From positions 124,001-188,000 of the forward strand of contig NZ_VDMJ01000003.1 of NCBI RefSeq assembly GCF_006335115.1: DNA of 64,000 bases. The letters are read 5' to 3'. Source of the DNA: Streptomyces sp. NP160 (GTDB lineage: Bacteria > Actinomycetota > Actinomycetes > Actinomycetales > Quadrisphaeraceae). Shown here one piece after another: positions 40,472 to 49,871 of the stretch. How positions within the stretch are numbered: position 1 is the stretch's first letter; each line of letters begins with the position of its first letter. The notes under the pieces were generated by a model. It saw only the letters and a program-made list of their open reading frames with translations, ran no database searches and was not told the origin of the DNA. The translations under genes and the position numbers were made by a program.

Positions 40472-41556
40472 CCTCCGGCGCGCCGCCGGCCGGCCCCTCG
40501 GGGCCGATCGGGCGGCGGCCCCGAGCTCGCGCGGACCACGAGCTCGGGGACCACGCGGCGCACCTGCGCGGGCTCGTCCCGCAGGCGCGCCAGCAGCACC
40601 TCCAGGCAGCGCCGGCCCAGCGCGCCGAAGTCCTGGCGGACCGTGGTCAGGGGCGGCACCAGGTAGGCGGCCTCGGGCACGTCGTCGAACCCGACCACGC
40701 TGACGTCCTGCGGGACGCGCAGCCCGCGCTCCCACAGGGCGCCGAGCAGGCCGATGGCCACCTGGTCGTTCACGGTGAAGACGGCCGTCGCGCCCTGCTC
40801 GAGGAGCGTCCCGGCCGCCCGGTGGCCCGCCGCAGCCGCCCAGTCGCCCGGCACGGGCTCCGGGACCGGGGCACCGGCCGCGACCAGCTCGGCGCGCCAC
40901 CCCGCCTCCCGCGCGCGCGCCTCCAGCCAGTCGCGCGGCCCGCTGACGTGGTGGACCGTCGCGTGCCCCAGCCCCAGCAGGTGGCGGACCGCCAGGCGCG
41001 CCCCCTGCTCCTGGTCGACGCTGGCCGAGGGGAGCACGGGGCGCCCACCGGGACCGGGGGCGCCGTCCAGCGGGGCCTCGAGCGTCACCACCGGCACCGA
41101 GGCGTCCAGCGCCTCGACGGCCGCCACCGCGGCGTCGTCGGGGGCGATCACCACCAGCCCGTCCACCCCGAGGTCGCGCAGGTGGTCCACCGCCTCGCCG
41201 ACCTCGCGGCGCCCCACCTCCGGGAGCAGCACCACGGAGGTCGCGTAGCCCTCGGCCCGGGCCGCCTGCTCCACCGCCAGCAGGGCGCTGGTGGGCCCGA
41301 ACTCGGCGGTGCTCGCGCTGACCAGCCCGATGGTGCGCGTCGACCGCGTCACCAGGGCCCTCGCGGCGCCGTTGACCCGGTAGCCCAGGTCGGCGACGGC
41401 CCGCTCGACGCGGCTGCGCGTCTCGGGGCGCACGCTCGGGTGGCCGTTGACCACGCGGGACACCGTCTGCAGCGAGACGCCGGCGCGAGCGGCGACGTCG
41501 GCCATGACGGGGGCGCGCCCGGGAGCGGGGCCACCGCCCGCCGCGTCGACCGGCAC
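40468..41556 (-). CDS. LacI-family regulator of L-arabinose catabolism (and probably uptake)
   Basis: This 362-residue regulator carries a helix-turn-helix at about residues 18-40 (VMADVAARAGVSLQTVSRVV then NGHPSV), a sugar-binding domain of the LacI/GalR type, and ends with a Pro/Arg-rich tail. GTG 41556 is preceded by AGGAGG. It sits directly upstream of araD with a palindromic operator in between. A second copy of the operator at the sugar ABC transporter suggests it controls both. The natural inducer is inferred to be arabinose or a phosphate of it. Confidence 0.88.
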   Translation of the reverse strand: MPVDAAGGGPAPGRAPVMADVAARAGVSLQTVSRVVNGHPSVRPETRSRVERAVADLGYRVNGAARALVTRSTRTIGLVSASTAEFGPTSALLAVEQAARAEGYATSVVLLPEVGRREVGEAVDHLRDLGVDGLVVIAPDDAAVAAVEALDASVPVVTLEAPLDGAPGPGGRPVLPSASVDQEQGARLAVRHLLGLGHATVHHVSGPRDWLEARAREAGWRAELVAAGAPVPEPVPGDWAAAAGHRAAGTLLEQGATAVFTVNDQVAIGLLGALWERGLRVPQDVSVVGFDDVPEAAYLVPPLTTVRQDFGALGRRCLEVLLARLRDEPAQVRRVVPELVVRASSGPPPDRPRGAGRRRAGG

Positions 41557-41685
41557 CGCCACCTCCTGCCAGGGCCGCCCGGGACCCGCCGCGAGCGCCG
41601 ACTCCCGGCGGCCGCGACCCGGGGACGAGCGATGGTAGGGCGTGGGGGCTGGCGCGCAGCAGCGGCGCAGAGCACAGTGACGCCC

Positions 41686-42063
41686 ATGAGCAGCACGCAC
41701 GCCGAGACGCGCCGCCCGGGCCCCCCGGGTCGCGGCGCCATCCGCAAGCCCATCTTCTCCCCGGCCTCCGTGGCCCTGTTCCTGCTGTTCCTCGGCGGCA
41801 CGGTCCTGGCGACCGTCGTCCCGGCGGGCATCGCCCCGCCCAGCGACCTCGACGGCACCACCCTGGAGCAGGCGTGGCAGGCCTTCGGCATCTCCGTGGT
41901 GGGTCTGCTGGTGATGGCGATCGCCTCCGGCTTCCTCTACGCCCGCACCAAGGAGATCGCGATGCTGATCCTCGCGATCGCCCCGACCACGGCCGGCTTC
42001 GTCGGCGCCGTCGTCCTGCTGGCGATGCACGGCTTCGCCTCCGCCTACCCGAACGCCTACTGA
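41686..42063 (+). CDS. Hypothetical membrane protein (125 aa, three TM)
   Basis: This small protein has a polar start, a first helix in SVALFLLFLGGTVLATVV, an outside loop with DLDGTTLEQAWQAFG, then a second and third helix (ISVVGLLVMAIASGFLYA and AMLILAIAPTTAGFVGAVVLLAM). No family was recognised. It stands alone between divergent lacI and convergent-oriented repeats before radA. CACAGT seven bases before ATG 41686 may be its -10. Confidence 0.55.
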   Translation: MSSTHAETRRPGPPGRGAIRKPIFSPASVALFLLFLGGTVLATVVPAGIAPPSDLDGTTLEQAWQAFGISVVGLLVMAIASGFLYARTKEIAMLILAIAPTTAGFVGAVVLLAMHGFASAYPNAY

Positions 42064-42099
42064 CCGCCCCCGGCCGGCGGCACCGCGCCGCCGGCCGCG

Positions 42100-42157
42100 C
42101 CCGGGACCTGCGCCCGGGACCTGCGACCGGGACCTGCGACCGGGACCTGCGACCGGG
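42100..42157. repeat. 13-bp tandem repeat, about 4.4 copies
   Basis: Four complete copies of (C/A)CCGGGACCTGCG lie head-to-tail at 42100-42112, 42113-42125, 42126-42138 and 42139-42151, followed by a partial copy. They occupy the gap between the membrane protein and radA. Copies 1-2 begin with C and copies 3-4 with A, a sign of stepwise duplication. Confidence 0.9.
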
Positions 42158-42202
42158 CCGGGAGGCCTCCCGCCGGTGACCCGGGGTGTCGGTGGCAGCG
42201 CC

Positions 42203-42208
42203 TAGCGT
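42203..42208 (+). promoter_or_regulatory. -10 element for leaderless radA
   Basis: TAGCGT is seven bases upstream of GTG 42216. Confidence 0.5.
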
Positions 42209-42215
42209 CACCCCC

Positions 42216-43640
42216 GTGAGCACCCGCACCACCCGAGCGCCCCGCACCGAGCACCGCTGCGCCGAGTGCGGCTGGACCACCCCGCGCTGGGTCGGGCGCT
42301 GCGGCCAGTGCCAGGCGTGGGGGTCCCTCACCGAGGCGGCTCCCCTGCTCGCCAGCGCACCGCGCGGGGCGGGAGCACCGGCTCCCGCCGCTCCCGTGCG
42401 CGCCGCCCGCCGGGCCAGCGAGGTGGTGGCCACCGGGCGGCTGCAGCGGCTGCCCACGGGCCTGGCCGAGGTCGACCGCGTGGTCGGCGGGGGGCTGGTG
42501 CCGGGGCAGGTGCTCCTGCTCGCCGGTGAGCCCGGCGCGGGCAAGAGCACCCTGCTCCTCGCGGTGGCGGACGCGGTGGCCGCGGCCGCCGGTCCCGGGG
42601 CGGTGGTGCTCTACGTCTCCGCCGAGGAGTCCGTGGAGCAGATCGCCGTGCGCGCGCGGCGCACCGGCGCCCGCTCCGACGCGCTGCTCCTCGCCGACGA
42701 CACCGACCTCGGCGCGGTGCTCGGGCACGTCGAGCAGCTCAGCGCCTCCTCGGAGCGGCTGGTGCTGCTCGTGGTCGACTCGGTGCAGACCGTCTCCTCG
42801 TCGGAGGTCGACGGTCGCCCCGGCGGCGTGTCGCAGGTCATGGCGGTGGCCGGGGCGCTGACCCGGCTGGCGAAGGAGCGCGGCCTGCCCGTCTGCCTGG
42901 TCGGCCAGGTCACCAAGGAGACCACCGTGGCCGGACCGCGGTCGCTGGAGCACCTCGTCGACACCACGCTCACCCTCGAGGGCGACCGCCACACCGCGCT
43001 GCGCCTGCTGCGGGCGGTGAAGAACCGCTACGGCCCCGCGGACGAGGTCGCCTGCTTCGAGCAGACCGACACCGGCCTGAGGGAGGTGCCCGACCCCAGC
43101 GCGCTCTTCCGCGGCACCCGCGACGCCCCCGTCGCGGGGACCTGCACGACCATCACCGTGGAGGGGCGCCGCGCCCTGCTGGCCGAGGTGCAGGCGCTGG
43201 TGGCGCCCACGCAGGCGCCCGTGCCGCGGCGGGCCGTGTCCGGCCTCGACAGCGCGCGCACGGCCATGCTCACCGCCGTCACCGAGAGGCACGCCCGCGT
43301 CACGGTCCACGCCAAGGAGCTCTACGTCTCCTCGGCGGGCGGCATGCGGCTGGCCGACCCCGGCGCCGACCTGGCCGTCTGCCTGGCCATCGCCTCCGCG
43401 GCGCGGGACCGGGCCCTGCCGGCCGACGTCGCGGCCCTGGGCGAGGTGGCGCTCTCGGGCGACGTGCGCGCGGTGCCGATGCTGCAGGCGCGGGCGGCCG
43501 AGGCGGTGCGGCTGGGCCACACGCGCCTGCTGGTGCCGCCGGGCGCCGTCGAGCTGGTGGACGAGCGCACCCGCCGCGCGGCCCGGCTCGAGGTGGTCGG
43601 CTCCCTGTCCGAGGCCGTGGCGGCGGTGCTGCCGGACTGA
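42216..43640 (+). CDS. radA: DNA repair protein RadA (Sms)
   Basis: The 474-residue protein has the zinc finger (Cys15, Cys18, Cys29, Cys32), a RecA-like ATPase core with Walker A GEPGAGKST and Walker B LVVDSV, the RadA-specific KNRYGPADE motif (KNRFG in many bacteria) and a Lon-like C-terminal domain (GGMRLADPGADLAVCLAIAS). It drives branch migration in recombination. disA follows 69 bases downstream, a common actinobacterial pairing. Confidence 0.95.
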   Translation: MSTRTTRAPRTEHRCAECGWTTPRWVGRCGQCQAWGSLTEAAPLLASAPRGAGAPAPAAPVRAARRASEVVATGRLQRLPTGLAEVDRVVGGGLVPGQVLLLAGEPGAGKSTLLLAVADAVAAAAGPGAVVLYVSAEESVEQIAVRARRTGARSDALLLADDTDLGAVLGHVEQLSASSERLVLLVVDSVQTVSSSEVDGRPGGVSQVMAVAGALTRLAKERGLPVCLVGQVTKETTVAGPRSLEHLVDTTLTLEGDRHTALRLLRAVKNRYGPADEVACFEQTDTGLREVPDPSALFRGTRDAPVAGTCTTITVEGRRALLAEVQALVAPTQAPVPRRAVSGLDSARTAMLTAVTERHARVTVHAKELYVSSAGGMRLADPGADLAVCLAIASAARDRALPADVAALGEVALSGDVRAVPMLQARAAEAVRLGHTRLLVPPGAVELVDERTRRAARLEVVGSLSEAVAAVLPD

Positions 43641-43697
43641 CCGCGGCGACCGGGGGACCCCCCGCCCACCGGGACGGCCGGACGGCGGACGGCCCCC

Positions 43698-43703
43698 TAG
43701 ACT
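43698..43703 (+). promoter_or_regulatory. -10 element for leaderless disA
   Basis: TAGACT is six bases upstream of GTG 43710. Confidence 0.55.
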
Positions 43704-43709
43704 CCCCGC

Positions 43710-44810
43710 GTGGACGAGCGCGAGGAGGAAGCCCTCCTGCGGGCCACGCTGGCCGTCGTGGCACCGGGCACGGCCCTGCGGGACGGTCTGGAGCGCATCC
43801 TGCGCGGCCGCACCGGCGCGCTCGTCGTCCTCGGCCACGACGCGACCGTCGAGCAGCTGTGCACCGGCGGCTTCAACCTCGACGTCGACTTCTCCGCGAC
43901 CCGCCTGCGCGAGCTGGCGAAGATGGACGGCGCCATCGTCTGCGACCGCGCGGTCACGCGGATCGTGCGCGCCGCGGTCCAGCTGGTCCCCGACCCGTCC
44001 ATCGAGACCAGCGAGTCCGGTACGCGGCACCGCACCGCCGAGCGGACCGCCAAGCAGACCGGGCTGCCCGTCGTGTCCGTGAGCGCCTCCATGAACATCG
44101 TGGCGCTCTACGTGGGCTCGCGCCGCCACGTGGTGGAGGGCTCGGACTCGATCCTGGCCCGCGCCAACCAGGCCCTGGCCACCCTCGAGCGCTACAGGTC
44201 CCGCCTCGACGAGGTCACCGGCACGCTGTCGGCCCTCGAGATCGAGGACCTCGTCACCCTGCGCGACGTGGCCAGCGTGCTGCAGCGCCTGGAGATGGTC
44301 CGCCGGATCTCCGCGGAGATCTCCGGCTACGTGGTGGAGCTGGGAGCGGACGGCCGGCTGCTGTCGCTGCAGCTGGACGAGCTGGTCAGCGGCATCGGCG
44401 GTGACCGCGAGCTGGTGGTGCGCGACTACCTCACGGGCCCGGCCGGCAGCGAGACCACCGTCCGCACGGGTCGCTCGGTGCAGGGCGTCCTGGAGGACCT
44501 GTCCGCCCTCACCGACTCGCGCCTGGTGGACCTCGAGGCGCTCTCCCGGGTGCTGGGGCTGCTGGGCGACGGCGACACGCTCGACTCCCCCGCCTCCCCG
44601 CGCGGGTACCGCCTGCTGTCCAAGGTGCCGCGGCTGCCCGCCGTCGTCGTCGAGCGGCTCGTCACCCACTACGACGGGCTGCAGAAGCTGCTGGCCGCCA
44701 GCACCGACGACCTCATGGGCGTCGGCGGGGTCGGCGAGCACCGCGCGCGGGCCGTCCGGGAGGGCCTGTCCCGCCTGGCGGAGTCGAGCATCCTCGAGCG
44801 CTACGTCTAG
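43710..44810 (+). CDS. disA: DNA integrity scanning protein DisA (diadenylate cyclase)
   Basis: The 366-residue protein has the diadenylate cyclase domain with DGA (73-75, in [10 protein letters not shown]) and RHR (106-108, in GTRHRTAER), a central helical spine and a C-terminal helix-hairpin-helix ([20 protein letters not shown]) for branched DNA. It makes c-di-AMP while scanning DNA. GTG 43710 lacks a ribosome-binding site, fitting the leaderless -10. It is adjacent to RadA, which moderates DisA in Bacillus. Confidence 0.95.
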   Translation: MDEREEEALLRATLAVVAPGTALRDGLERILRGRTGALVVLGHDATVEQLCTGGFNLDVDFSATRLRELAKMDGAIVCDRAVTRIVRAAVQLVPDPSIETSESGTRHRTAERTAKQTGLPVVSVSASMNIVALYVGSRRHVVEGSDSILARANQALATLERYRSRLDEVTGTLSALEIEDLVTLRDVASVLQRLEMVRRISAEISGYVVELGADGRLLSLQLDELVSGIGGDRELVVRDYLTGPAGSETTVRTGRSVQGVLEDLSALTDSRLVDLEALSRVLGLLGDGDTLDSPASPRGYRLLSKVPRLPAVVVERLVTHYDGLQKLLAASTDDLMGVGGVGEHRARAVREGLSRLAESSILERYV

Positions 44811-44860
44811 CAGCGCGGCCAGCGCGGGTGCTCCCGGCCCGGCCGGGGGATGATCTGGGC

Positions 44861-46669
44861 GTGAGCGTCCACGGTGAGGCCCGAGCAGGCGGCGTCCCCG
44901 AGCTGGTGCTGGGGCCGATGCTGCGCCACGTGGACGCGACGAGCGCCACGCTGTGGTTCGAGACGAGCGGTCCGTGCACGGTGTGCGTGGAGGTCGGCGG
45001 TGGGGTGCTCGACGCCCCCGTGACCGCCTCCGCGAGCACCTGGGGCGTGCACGGCCACCACTACGCCATCCTCGTGGTGCGCGGCCTGCCGGAGGCGTCG
45101 GAGCTGCCGTACCGCGTGGACCTGGCCGAGCCCGCCGGCCCGGACGCGCTGCACCCGCCCGCCACCCGGCGGGTGTGGCCGCCCGCGAGCCCCGACGCGG
45201 AGCTGGCCGCCTTCCCGACCAGCACCGTCCGGACCGCCCGCTCGGACGGCAGGCTGCGGCTGGCCTTCGGCTCGTGCCGCCGCTCGGAGCCCCTCGACGC
45301 CGAGGGGGTCGCCGCGGTCGGGCCCGACGCCCTGGTGGAGCTGGCCCACCGGATGGCGTTCCCGCCACCGGACGCCCCCGCGCTGGAGCGGCCCGACGTG
45401 CTGCTGATGCTGGGCGACCAGCTCTACGCCGACGAGCCCTCGGCCCCGATCCGCGAGCGCCTCGAGCGCGCGCGGCGCGACCCCGACGTCGCCGACCACC
45501 CCGAGGTCGCCGACGAGATCTGCACCTTCGAGGAGTACACGTGGCTGTACACCGAGAGCTGGAGCGCCGCCCCGGTGCGCTGGCTGCTCTCCACGGTGCC
45601 CACGTGCATGCTCCTGGACGACCACGACCTGCGCGACGACTGGAACACCTCCCAGGCGTGGCGCGAGGAGATGCGGCGCAAGCCGTGGTTCGACGACCGG
45701 GTGCGCGGCGCCCTGGGCAGCTACTGGGTCTACCAGCACCTGGGCAACCTCAGCCCCGCCGAGCTCGACCGCGAGCAGCTGCTGGCCGCCATCACCGCCG
45801 CTGAGGACGACGACGCGCGCACCGCCCTGCTCGACGCCTACGCCGAGCGGGCCGACGCCGAGCCCGACACCGCCCGCTGGAGCTACGTGCGCGACTTCGG
45901 GCGCTCCGGCACCGGTGGCGGCGAGGACGGTGCCAGCGGCGGGGTGCGCCTGGTGGCCGTGGACTGCCGCTGCTCCCGCCGACTCGACCCCGGGAACCGG
46001 GCGATCCTCGACGACGCCGAGTGGGCGTGGGTGCAGCAGCAGGCGCAGCCGGACGCCCCCGTCGACCACCTGCTGCTGGCGAGCACGCTGCCCGCGCTCA
46101 TGGTCCCGGCCTTCTCCGACGTCGAGGCCTGGAACGAGGCCGTGGTGCAGGGGCGGTGGGGGCGCTGGCTCCAGCGTCCCGGGGAGGTGCTGCGGCAGGC
46201 GATCGACCTGGAGCACTGGCCGGCCTTCGGCACGTCGCTGCACGACCTGCTGCAGCTGCTGGCGCGGGTGGCGGGCGGAGCCCGGCCGCCGGCGAGCATC
46301 CTGATGCTGTCCGGGGACGTGCACTGCAGCTACACCGCCCGCGCGCAGCTGGACGGGGTGGTGGGCAGCCCCACCGCCGTCCACCAGCTGGTCATGTCGC
46401 CCTTCCGCAACCCCCTCAAGCCCGCGCTGAGGGTGGCCAACCGCCTGGCCGACGCGGCACCCGTGCGGGCCCTGGCGGCGCTGCTGGCGCGCGCCGCGGG
46501 GGTGCAGCGCCCGCCGGCCTCCTGGGAGGTCGAGGAGGGTCCCTGGTTCGACAACGGCGTCATGACCGTCGTGCTCGACGGGCGCAGCGCGCGGCTCGAG
46601 GTCGACCACGTGCGGGTGGACTCCTCCGGGCGCTGGCTGCGCCGCACGCACCACCGCTCGCTCGCCTGA
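44861..46669 (+). CDS. PhoD-like metallophosphatase (alkaline phosphatase D family)
   Basis: This 602-residue protein has an N-terminal fibronectin-like domain (MLRHVDATSATLWFET) and a metallophosphatase domain with LMLGDQLYADEP, LLDDHDLRDDWNTSQAW and LSGDVHCSY. These are the PhoD/calcineurin-like metal-binding motifs. No signal peptide is visible, unlike secreted PhoD, so it may be cytoplasmic. The motif GSCRRSE replaces the GSC start typical of the family. Substrate unknown. It may be transcribed with disA or on its own. Confidence 0.82.
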   Translation: MSVHGEARAGGVPELVLGPMLRHVDATSATLWFETSGPCTVCVEVGGGVLDAPVTASASTWGVHGHHYAILVVRGLPEASELPYRVDLAEPAGPDALHPPATRRVWPPASPDAELAAFPTSTVRTARSDGRLRLAFGSCRRSEPLDAEGVAAVGPDALVELAHRMAFPPPDAPALERPDVLLMLGDQLYADEPSAPIRERLERARRDPDVADHPEVADEICTFEEYTWLYTESWSAAPVRWLLSTVPTCMLLDDHDLRDDWNTSQAWREEMRRKPWFDDRVRGALGSYWVYQHLGNLSPAELDREQLLAAITAAEDDDARTALLDAYAERADAEPDTARWSYVRDFGRSGTGGGEDGASGGVRLVAVDCRCSRRLDPGNRAILDDAEWAWVQQQAQPDAPVDHLLLASTLPALMVPAFSDVEAWNEAVVQGRWGRWLQRPGEVLRQAIDLEHWPAFGTSLHDLLQLLARVAGGARPPASILMLSGDVHCSYTARAQLDGVVGSPTAVHQLVMSPFRNPLKPALRVANRLADAAPVRALAALLARAAGVQRPPASWEVEEGPWFDNGVMTVVLDGRSARLEVDHVRVDSSGRWLRRTHHRSLA

Positions 46670-46725
46670 CACCGCCCGTCCGGCACCGCCCGTCCGGCAC
46701 CGCCCGTCCGGCACCGCCCGTCCGG
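46670..46725. repeat. 14-bp tandem repeat, four copies
   Basis: CACCGCCCGTCCGG occurs four times head-to-tail (46670-46683, 46684-46697, 46698-46711, 46712-46725) without mismatch, starting at the last base of the phosphatase-gene end. A fifth copy begins but diverges after CACCGC. Confidence 0.92.
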
Positions 46726-46740
46726 CACCGCGGACCGGGC

Positions 46741-46780
46741 ACGACGAAGGGCCCCGGCACGCGCCGGGGCCCTCCGTCGT
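46741..46780. terminator. Hairpin terminator between convergent genes
   Basis: A six-base outer stem, one mismatch and an 11-bp inner stem (46741-46758 with 46763-46780, loop ACGC) lie between the phosphatase gene and the end of the permease gene. Confidence 0.78.
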
Positions 46781-46820
46781 CGTCCTGCTGGTCCCGGGTG
46801 ACCGGGTGAGCAGCGAGGTG

Positions 46821-48044
46821 TCAGCGGGTGCCGGAGCGCCGCTTGTTGTAGACGTCGAAGGCGACGGCGAGCAGCAGCACCATGCCGCGGATGATGAACT
46901 GCCACTCCTGGCCGAGGCCGAGGATGATCATGCCGTTGTTGATGACGGCGACGAGCAGACCACCGACCATGGCGCCGACGATGGTGCCGACGCCGCCGGT
47001 CACCGCCGCACCGCCGATGAAGGCCGCCGCGATGGCGTCGAGCTCGGCGCCGGTGCCGGCGGCCGGCTGGGCGCCGTTGGTGTAGGCGGAGAAGATGACG
47101 CCCGCGACACCGGCGAGGAAGCCCATGTTGACGAAGATCCAGAAGTTGACCTTCCGGACGTTCACGCCGGACAGCATCGCCGCGGACAGGTTGCCGCCGA
47201 TGGCGTAGACCTGGCGCCCGAAGACCGTCGACTTGGTGATGACGGCGTAGAGCATGATCAGGATCGCCAGGGTGATGAGCACGATCGGCAGGCCGCGAGC
47301 GTGGGCGAGCTGCCAGGCGAACCACATGACGACCGCACCGACGACCACGATCTTCAGCAGCAGCACCGGCAGCGCCTCGACCACCTGCTGGTACTTGACG
47401 CGGGCCCGGCGGGTGCGGAGCTGCTGGACGACGAAGCCGACCACGGCGAGCGCCCCGATGAGCAGCGTGAACGCGTCGTACCCGTAGCCCCCCATGAGGC
47501 CGTTGAGGTAGCCCGTGGCGATCTTCTGGTACGAGGACGGGAAGCCCGACAGGGAGATGTTCTCCAGCACCAGGTAGTCGAGGCCGCGGAAGAGCAGCAT
47601 GCCGGCCAGGGTGACGATGAAGGCCGGGACGCCCACGTAGGCGACCCAGAAGCCCTGCCAGGCGCCGATGACGACGCCCACGGCCAGGCCGGCCAGCGCC
47701 GCCACCCACCACGGCTGCTCGTAGGTGATGGCGAGGCGGGCCGCGACCGCGCCGACCACCGCGAGCACGGAGCCGACCGACAGGTCGATGTGGCCGGCGA
47801 CGATGACGATGAGCATGCCGATGGCCAGGACCAGCACGTAGGCGTACTGGGTGACGATCGTGGAGACGTTGGCCGCGGCCAGGCTCCTGCCGTCGGTGAG
47901 GACGGCGAAGAGCGCCACCACCAGCACGAAGGCGATGTAGATGCCGCTCTGGCGGAGGTTGGCCGTGAGCGCCACCAGCGGGTTGGCGCTGCCGGTCTTC
48001 GGCTGGGGCGCGCTCGGGGCGGGCGCGGTGGTCTGCGTGCTCAT
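46821..48044 (-). CDS. Sugar ABC transporter permease (MmsB/GguB/XylH type)
   Basis: The 407-residue protein has about ten to eleven transmembrane helices, with [40 protein letters not shown]-type, [16 protein letters not shown] and [20 protein letters not shown] matching the RbsC-like BPD_transp_2 family. It forms the channel for a pentose or related sugar. Its ATG overlaps the ATPase gene stop (ATGA). Members with this longer layout are typical of ChvE/GguB and xylose systems. Confidence 0.93.
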   Translation of the reverse strand: MSTQTTAPAPSAPQPKTGSANPLVALTANLRQSGIYIAFVLVVALFAVLTDGRSLAAANVSTIVTQYAYVLVLAIGMLIVIVAGHIDLSVGSVLAVVGAVAARLAITYEQPWWVAALAGLAVGVVIGAWQGFWVAYVGVPAFIVTLAGMLLFRGLDYLVLENISLSGFPSSYQKIATGYLNGLMGGYGYDAFTLLIGALAVVGFVVQQLRTRRARVKYQQVVEALPVLLLKIVVVGAVVMWFAWQLAHARGLPIVLITLAILIMLYAVITKSTVFGRQVYAIGGNLSAAMLSGVNVRKVNFWIFVNMGFLAGVAGVIFSAYTNGAQPAAGTGAELDAIAAAFIGGAAVTGGVGTIVGAMVGGLLVAVINNGMIILGLGQEWQFIIRGMVLLLAVAFDVYNKRRSGTR

Positions 48045-49753
48045 GCGAGGTCCTCGGGGTTCTGGCTGGAGATGGGCGAGCGCGACTGCTCGGACTGCTG
48101 CGGGGCGCCCGGGACGGAGGGGGCCTCGCCGGAGGTGCCCGTCGTGGCGCCACCGGCCGCACCGGAGCGCGCGGAGACGCGCTCGAGGGTCATGAGCTCC
48201 ATGAGGCGCTCCTGGCTGGCGTCGGCGATCGGCAGGTCACCGGTGATCCGCCCCTGCGACAGGGTGTAGATGCGGTCGCAGATGCCGAGCAGCTCGGGCA
48301 GCTCCGAGGAGATGACGATGACCGCCTTGCCCGCCGCGACCAGCTTGTTGATGATCACGTAGATCTCGTACTTGGCGCCCACGTCGATGCCGCGGGTCGG
48401 CTCGTCGAGGATCAGCACGTCGGGGTCCGCGAAGATCCACTTCGACAGGACGACCTTCTGCTGGTTGCCGCCCGAGAGCTTGCCGGTCACGGACATCACG
48501 GTGGGCGCCTTGATGTTCATGTCCTTGCGCGAGCGCTCCGCGACCGCGATCTCCTCGTTGGCGTTCACCAGTCCGCCACCGCCGGCGAGCTTGTCCAGCG
48601 CCGCGGCGGAGACGTTGCGCTTGATGTCGTCGATGAGGTTGAGGCCGTACTTCTTGCGGTCCTCGGTGGCGTACGCGATGCCGTGCTTGATGGCCTCGCG
48701 GACGTTCCTCGCCTGGATCTCCTGGCCCCGCTTGTACAGGCGCCCGCCGAGGTAGCGCCCGTAGGAGCGGCCGAAGATGCTCATCGCCAGCTCGGTGCGG
48801 CCGGCACCCATGAGGCCGGCGATGCCGATGACCTCACCGGCGCGCACGGACAGGTTGGCGCCCTCCACCACGAGGCGGTCCTGCGTGGCGTGGCCGACCG
48901 TCCAGTCCTCCACGCGCAGCACCTCCTCGCCGGGGTGGCTCTCGCGCTCGGGGTAGCGGCTCTCGAGGTCGCGGCCGACCATCCCGCGGATGATGCGCTC
49001 CTGCGTCACCTCGCCGGCGGCGATGTCCAGCGTCTCGATCGTCCTGCCGTCGCGGATGATCGTCGTCGACTGGGCGATCGAGATGATCTCGTTGAGCTTG
49101 TGGCTGATGATGATGCAGGTGATGCCCTCGGCCTGCAGCTGGCGCAGCAGCCCCAGCAGGTGCTCGGAGTCGTTGTCGTTGAGGGCGGCCGTGGGCTCGT
49201 CGAGGATGAGCAGCTTCACGTCCTTGGTGAGCGCCTTGGCGATCTCCACCAGCTGCTGCTTTCCGACGCCCAGCTGGCCCACCGGGGTGGTGGGGTTCTC
49301 CTTGAGCCCGACGCGGCGCAGCAGCTTGCCGGCCTCGCCGTTGGCGCGGTTCCAGTCGATGAGGCCGCCGCGGCCCTTGACCTCGTTGCCCAGGAAGATG
49401 TTCTCCGCGATGGAGAGGTAGGGGACCAGGGCGAGCTCCTGGTGGATGATCACGATGCCGGCGTGCTCGGAGTCGTTGATGCCGCTGAAGCGCGCCACCT
49501 CGCCCTCGAAGACGATCTCGCCGTCGTAGGTGCCGTGCGGGTAGACGCCCGACAGCACCTTCATGAGGGTGGACTTGCCGGCGCCGTTCTCGCCGCAGAT
49601 GGCGTGGACCTCACCGCGACGGACCCTGAGCGTCACGTCGGAGAGCGCCTTGACGCCGGGGAAGGTCTTGGTGATGGAGCGCATCTCCAGGATGTCGTCC
49701 GTCGCGCCGCGCGGCGTCCCGCCGCCCTGTGGAGTGCTGTCGGTCGCTGTCAC
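48041..49753 (-). CDS. Sugar ABC transporter ATP-binding protein (two-domain, MmsA/GguA type)
   Basis: This 570-residue protein has two ABC domains. The first has Walker [10 protein letters not shown] (54-62), the ABC signature [14 protein letters not shown] and [14 protein letters not shown]. The second has degenerate [11 protein letters not shown], signature [14 protein letters not shown] and [15 protein letters not shown]-terminal Ser/Gly-rich tail of about 35 residues is present. It drives import by the permease. GTG 49753 lies 118 bases from chvE-like gene's end, with a strong hairpin between. Confidence 0.95.
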   Translation of the reverse strand: MTATDSTPQGGGTPRGATDDILEMRSITKTFPGVKALSDVTLRVRRGEVHAICGENGAGKSTLMKVLSGVYPHGTYDGEIVFEGEVARFSGINDSEHAGIVIIHQELALVPYLSIAENIFLGNEVKGRGGLIDWNRANGEAGKLLRRVGLKENPTTPVGQLGVGKQQLVEIAKALTKDVKLLILDEPTAALNDNDSEHLLGLLRQLQAEGITCIIISHKLNEIISIAQSTTIIRDGRTIETLDIAAGEVTQERIIRGMVGRDLESRYPERESHPGEEVLRVEDWTVGHATQDRLVVEGANLSVRAGEVIGIAGLMGAGRTELAMSIFGRSYGRYLGGRLYKRGQEIQARNVREAIKHGIAYATEDRKKYGLNLIDDIKRNVSAAALDKLAGGGGLVNANEEIAVAERSRKDMNIKAPTVMSVTGKLSGGNQQKVVLSKWIFADPDVLILDEPTRGIDVGAKYEIYVIINKLVAAGKAVIVISSELPELLGICDRIYTLSQGRITGDLPIADASQERLMELMTLERVSARSGAAGGATTGTSGEAPSVPGAPQQSEQSRSPISSQNPEDLA

Positions 49754-49810
49754 TTCGCCGCCCGCCTGGTTGTGTTGGTGCTTGCTGTGCGCATGGGCCC
49801 ACCCTCGCCA

Positions 49811-49859
49811 CTGCCGGCCGCCCCGCGCCCCCGGGTGGGGGGCGCAGGACGGCCGGCAG
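49811..49859 (-). other. Large hairpin between binding-protein and ATPase genes
   Basis: CTGCCGGCCG (49811-49820) pairs with 49850-49859, and GCGCCCCC (49825-49832) with 49838-49845, making an 18-bp interrupted stem 13 bases past the stop of the binding-protein gene. Such structures often protect upstream mRNA or attenuate read-through, so the binding protein exceeds the ATPase and permease. This role is inference. Confidence 0.65.
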
Positions 49860-49871
49860 CGTCAGGACGTG

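Noticed and set aside
42100-42157. Tandem repeats as a possible CRISPR array
   Set aside because: The 13-bp units are contiguous, without unique spacers, and no cas genes are near. The same applies to 46670-46725.
42057-45368. A 1103-codon open frame on the minus strand
   Set aside because: It is antisense to radA, disA and the start of the phosphatase gene, all of which have clear family motifs.
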